Source: Caulobacterales bacterium (lineage in GTDB: Bacteria > Pseudomonadota > Alphaproteobacteria > Caulobacterales > Caulobacteraceae). Taken from it: 10,297 nucleotides of DNA. Positions 8,567 to 10,297 of this stretch are shown in pieces; positions within the stretch are counted from its first letter, which is position 1; each line of letters opens with the position of its first letter. The stretch is from the NCBI GenBank assembly GCA_947480815.1, contig CANKEA010000027.1, forward strand, positions 1 to 10,297. The letters run 5' to 3'. Below the pieces are notes generated by a model. The model saw only the letters and a program-made list of their open reading frames with translations. It did not search any database and had not been told where the DNA came from. The position numbers and the translations under genes are program-made.

Positions 8567-8571
8567 TACAA
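8545..8571 (-). promoter_or_regulatory. Candidate mraZ promoter
   Basis: On the minus strand TTGTAT (8571-8566) is followed after 15 bases by GCTAAC (8550-8545), which resembles the alphaproteobacterial -10 form GCTANA. A start near 8538 would give a leader of about 44 bases. The spacing is short and the -35 is weak. The elements interdigitate with the TGGG repeats, which would fit repression by steric block. This is a candidate only. Confidence 0.3.
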
Positions 8572-8649
8572 TGACACTCCTGCCATCTCGCGGCAGTAAG
8601 CGCGCGACTAGGCGGTGGCGCGTTCGGTGTGCTTCACTTAGTCATGACC

Positions 8650-8654
8650 GGAGG
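8650..8654 (+). promoter_or_regulatory. Shine-Dalgarno GGAGG deciding the RraA-like start
   Basis: GGAGG lies 7 bases before the GTG at 8662-8664. The earlier in-frame starts GTG 8629 and ATG 8644 have no such site, and ATG 8644 lies only 3 bases before this GGAGG. This favours GTG 8662. Confidence 0.75.
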
Positions 8655-8661
8655 CCTAATC

Positions 8662-9312
8662 GTGTCGACAGAAATTCTAGTCCGCCTGAATGCCCTAAGC
8701 TGTACCGACCTCAGCGACGCCATGGACCGGTTGGGAATCCCAGGTCAGTGCCTTGGCATTATGCCGCTGGATCGCCGTTTCCGCCTGGTAGGCCAGGCCT
8801 TCACCCTGCTCTATGGCCCCGCCGATGGAACAGCCGGCTCGGTGGGCGACTACATTGATGAGCTTGGCTCCGGCCAAGTCGCCGTCCTGGATGCTCAGGG
8901 GCGGACTGACGCAACCTGCTGGGGCGACCTTCTCACCTCCACCGCTTGGCACCGGCAGGTGGCCGGCACAGTGATCGACGGCGTTTGCCGCGACTTTGAC
9001 CGCTCTATCGAGCTCAACTACCCGATCTTTTCGCGCGGCAACTGGATGCGCACCGGCAAGGACCGGCTGCAGCTGGTCGCCCGTCAGGTTCCCATCACCA
9101 TAGGCGGTGTCATCGTCGCGCCGGGCGATTGGTTGCGCGGCGACGGCGACGGAGTCGTCAGCATGCCCGCCGCCCGCATCGACGAAATTCTGGACATGGC
9201 GGAGGAAGTTCGAGCCGCAGAGGATCGCATTCGCGCCGCGATCGATGCCGGGGTCCCCCTACACCAGGCCCGCGCCGAACAGGGCTATTTCACCCTTCAG
9301 TCGCGGCGCTGA
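8662..9312 (+). CDS. RraA-like protein, probable 4-hydroxy-4-methyl-2-oxoglutarate aldolase family
   Basis: The 216-residue product belongs to the RraA-like fold, shared by the RNase E inhibitor RraA and by class II pyruvate aldolases that cleave 4-hydroxy-4-methyl-2-oxoglutarate (HMG) or decarboxylate oxaloacetate with a divalent metal. It carries the aldolase-type active-site pattern: WGDLL (87-91), then GTVIDGVCRD (102-111), in which R110 and D111 match the substrate- and metal-binding Arg-Asp pair. The N-terminal DLSDAMDRLGIPG (16-28) and the later YPIFSRGNW and VIVAPGDWLRGDGDGVV segments are also typical. I therefore favour an enzyme over an RNase E regulator; substrate cannot be told. 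The C-terminal helix (about residues 172-205) is rich in Glu, Arg and Ala. No pathway partner is adjacent; the gene stands alone, divergent from mraZ and convergent with rnpB. Confidence 0.85.
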   Translation: MSTEILVRLNALSCTDLSDAMDRLGIPGQCLGIMPLDRRFRLVGQAFTLLYGPADGTAGSVGDYIDELGSGQVAVLDAQGRTDATCWGDLLTSTAWHRQVAGTVIDGVCRDFDRSIELNYPIFSRGNWMRTGKDRLQLVARQVPITIGGVIVAPGDWLRGDGDGVVSMPAARIDEILDMAEEVRAAEDRIRAAIDAGVPLHQARAEQGYFTLQSRR

Positions 9313-9326
9313 CGCCCCTTCCGTCA
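9310..9326. other. Weak inverted repeat between the RraA-like gene and rnpB
   Basis: TGACG (9310-9314, including the RraA-like stop codon) and CGTCA (9322-9326) can pair around a 7-base loop. The stem is only 5 bp and no T-run follows on either strand, so it is a poor terminator candidate for either transcript. I see no better one in the 19-base gap. Confidence 0.2.
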
Positions 9327-9331
9327 TGAAT

Positions 9332-9718
9332 GGACCAGACGGTCTATAAGCCGGGTTCTGTCCCCCGTCCGAAGACGGATGGACGGCCATTCCTCTGGAC
9401 CGTTCGTCGCCGAACGGTTCTCGCGACCTACCCGGATATCTCAGGCCAGAGACGGCCCTGCCAGCGAACCGGCGCAATATCCCTATTTGGTCTTGCTCCA
9501 GGCGGGGCTTGCCATGCCGTCCGCGTTGCCGCGTCCGCGGTGGGCTCTTACCCCACCCTTTCACCCTTTCCGCCGCACAAAAGTGGGCGGTGGTTTGCTT
9601 TCTGTGGCGCTATCCCTAGGATCGCTCCCGGCGGGTGTTGCCCGCCGCCTTGTCTCCGTGGAGCCCGGACTTTCCTCGACCTTCTTGCGAAGACCGCGGC
9701 CGTCCAACCGTCTGGTCC
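9332..9718 (-). ncRNA. rnpB: RNase P RNA, bacterial class A
   Basis: This is the catalytic RNA of ribonuclease P, which removes the 5' leader of tRNA precursors together with the RnpA protein. On the minus strand the ends pair perfectly over 11 bp as helix P1 (GGACCAGACGG at 9718-9708 with its complement at 9342-9332). Conserved blocks are in order: GAGGAAAGTCCGGGC (9677-9663), an ACAGAAA block, GGTAAGAGCCCACCG, AGAGGAATGGCCG (9396-9384), and the 3' block ACAGAACCCGGCTTATAG (9361-9344). The 5' and 3' GGAAAGTCCGGGC / GAACCCGGCT regions form the catalytic P4 area in this family. About 387 bases is normal. Open frames read across this region, such as 9330-9773 on the plus strand, are not genes. 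Ends are set from P1 and the promoter, with an uncertainty of a few bases. Confidence 0.96.
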
Positions 9719-9724
9719 GCCACC

Positions 9725-9753
9725 GATAAGCCTTTGGTTTTACTTCAGGTCAA
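9725..9753 (-). promoter_or_regulatory. rnpB promoter
   Basis: TTGACC (9753-9748), a 17-base spacer and CTTATC (9730-9725) form a near-ideal housekeeping promoter; the -10 matches the alphaproteobacterial GCTTATC style. Position 9718, the first G of helix P1, lies 7 bases past the -10, so promoter and RNA 5' end agree independently. The -35 hexamer contains the TGA stop codon of the upstream PaiB-family gene (9752-9750). Confidence 0.8.
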
Positions 9754-10297
9754 GGTCTGGCTTTGCGCATTAGGTCTGCGATCGGGTGATCCGCAAGGCC
9801 CACCTCTGCCCCGGAGCGGTCCTCATCGGCCTTGTTCTGCGACAGCTTGAAGGTCCCTTGCAGCCGGTCCACCACCATCCGGCCACCGACGATACCGCGC
9901 AGCATGGCGTCAAACTTTCCGGGGGCCATCTTCTGGCGTGTCCATGGTGCCTTGGGCTTTAGCCGCCCCTCCTCCAGCGCAGAGATGGCGTCGAGCTGGG
10001 CAATCAGTTCGGCCTCATTGAGTGGCGCGATCGAGCCCTCGGCCTCGACAGAGACGTAGTTCCAGGTCGGCACCTGGTCGGGGCCCACATACCAATCAGG
10101 ACTGATGTAGGCATCGTTCCCAGCCGCCAGGATCACCGCACGGAAGCCCTGCACGATGTGCGGTGCCAACATGTTGCCGCGCGACAGGTGGAAATCGAGC
10201 GCGATCTCCCCGTCGATCTCCCGCACGATCATCGGTGCCTGTGCGATCAGCGGCGCGCCCTTCACGCTAGCGCAAATGATCGCAAATGGCCGCTCGC
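9750..10297 (-). CDS. FMN-binding PaiB-family protein (5'-truncated by window edge)
   Basis: The product resembles the PaiB/FMN-binding negative transcriptional regulator family, a split-barrel flavin-binding fold whose Bacillus founder acts in sporulation and protease control; many members have no known role. 181 residues are visible of about 205-215. Family motifs are AYISPDWY, VPTWNYVSVEAEG, an alpha-helical LIAQLDAISALEE stretch, MLRGIVGGRMVVDRL and the ending KLSQNKADEDRSG. The reading frame is open to the right edge, and the residues before the first internal GTG (10265-10263) read ERPFAIICAS, which fits the family's N-terminal barrel. The true start is therefore outside the window and the GTG is not the start. 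The stop lies about 30 bases before the rnpB 5' end, with no terminator between. Confidence 0.88.
   Translation of the reverse strand, partial: ERPFAIICASVKGAPLIAQAPMIVREIDGEIALDFHLSRGNMLAPHIVQGFRAVILAAGNDAYISPDWYVGPDQVPTWNYVSVEAEGSIAPLNEAELIAQLDAISALEEGRLKPKAPWTRQKMAPGKFDAMLRGIVGGRMVVDRLQGTFKLSQNKADEDRSGAEVGLADHPIADLMRKARP

Larger units (their letters stand above)
8495..8661. promoter_or_regulatory. Divergent intergenic region between mraZ and the RraA-like gene
   Basis: These 167 bases separate two divergent genes and must carry promoters for both. They contain the TGGG repeat array, a 7-bp inverted repeat in the mraZ leader, a short CTGCC/GGCAG inverted repeat (8580-8584 and 8592-8596), and the GGAGG ribosome site of the RraA-like gene. 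This is the only sizeable non-coding stretch between protein genes in the window. Confidence 0.8.

Noticed and set aside
9330..9773. Open frames on both strands over the RNase P RNA
   Set aside because: The region is accounted for by rnpB structure and conserved blocks; the frames arise from GC-rich RNA gene sequence.
9750..10265. PaiB-family gene starting at GTG 10265
   Set aside because: The frame stays open and family-like (ERPFAIICAS) upstream to the window edge, so the gene is truncated by the window, not short.

Overview
The window is most likely from an alphaproteobacterium, and Caulobacterales is my best guess. This rests on the high G+C content, the gene order, the Caulobacter-like MraZ sequence, the alphaproteobacterial look of the class A RNase P RNA, and a promoter of TTGACC / CTTATC type. 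It is not proof of genus. Almost every base has an assignable role, and I see no mobile element, CRISPR array, tRNA or phage gene.

Positions 1-8494, minus strand: the first part of the division and cell wall (dcw) cluster. In transcription order it holds mraZ, rsmH (mraW), ftsL, ftsI, murE, murF, mraY and the first 322 codons of murD, which runs off the left edge. Six of the seven junctions are overlapping stop/start codons (ATGA or TGATG). Only mraY-murD has a gap, of 18 bases. The genes supply a cluster regulator (MraZ), a 16S rRNA methyltransferase (RsmH), two divisome proteins (FtsL, FtsI), four enzymes of lipid I synthesis (MurE, MurF, MraY, MurD), with ftsW/murG/murC presumably following outside the window.

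Positions 8495-8661: a 167-base divergent intergenic region. It holds three TGGG repeats at exactly 10-base spacing (the known form of an MraZ operator), plausible overlapping promoter elements and a 7-bp hairpin in the predicted mraZ leader.

Positions 8662-9312, plus strand: a lone RraA-like gene carrying the residues of 4-hydroxy-4-methyl-2-oxoglutarate aldolases. It converges on rnpB (9332-9718, minus), the RNase P RNA, only 19 bases away. Upstream of rnpB is a 5'-truncated FMN-binding PaiB-family gene (9750 to the right edge, minus). The rnpB promoter -35 box contains the paiB stop codon.

I found no convincing new biological system. The most worthwhile second looks are the shared MraZ operator region, an AT-rich island with a near-perfect 22-bp palindrome inside murF, and the compressed paiB-rnpB-rraA arrangement.
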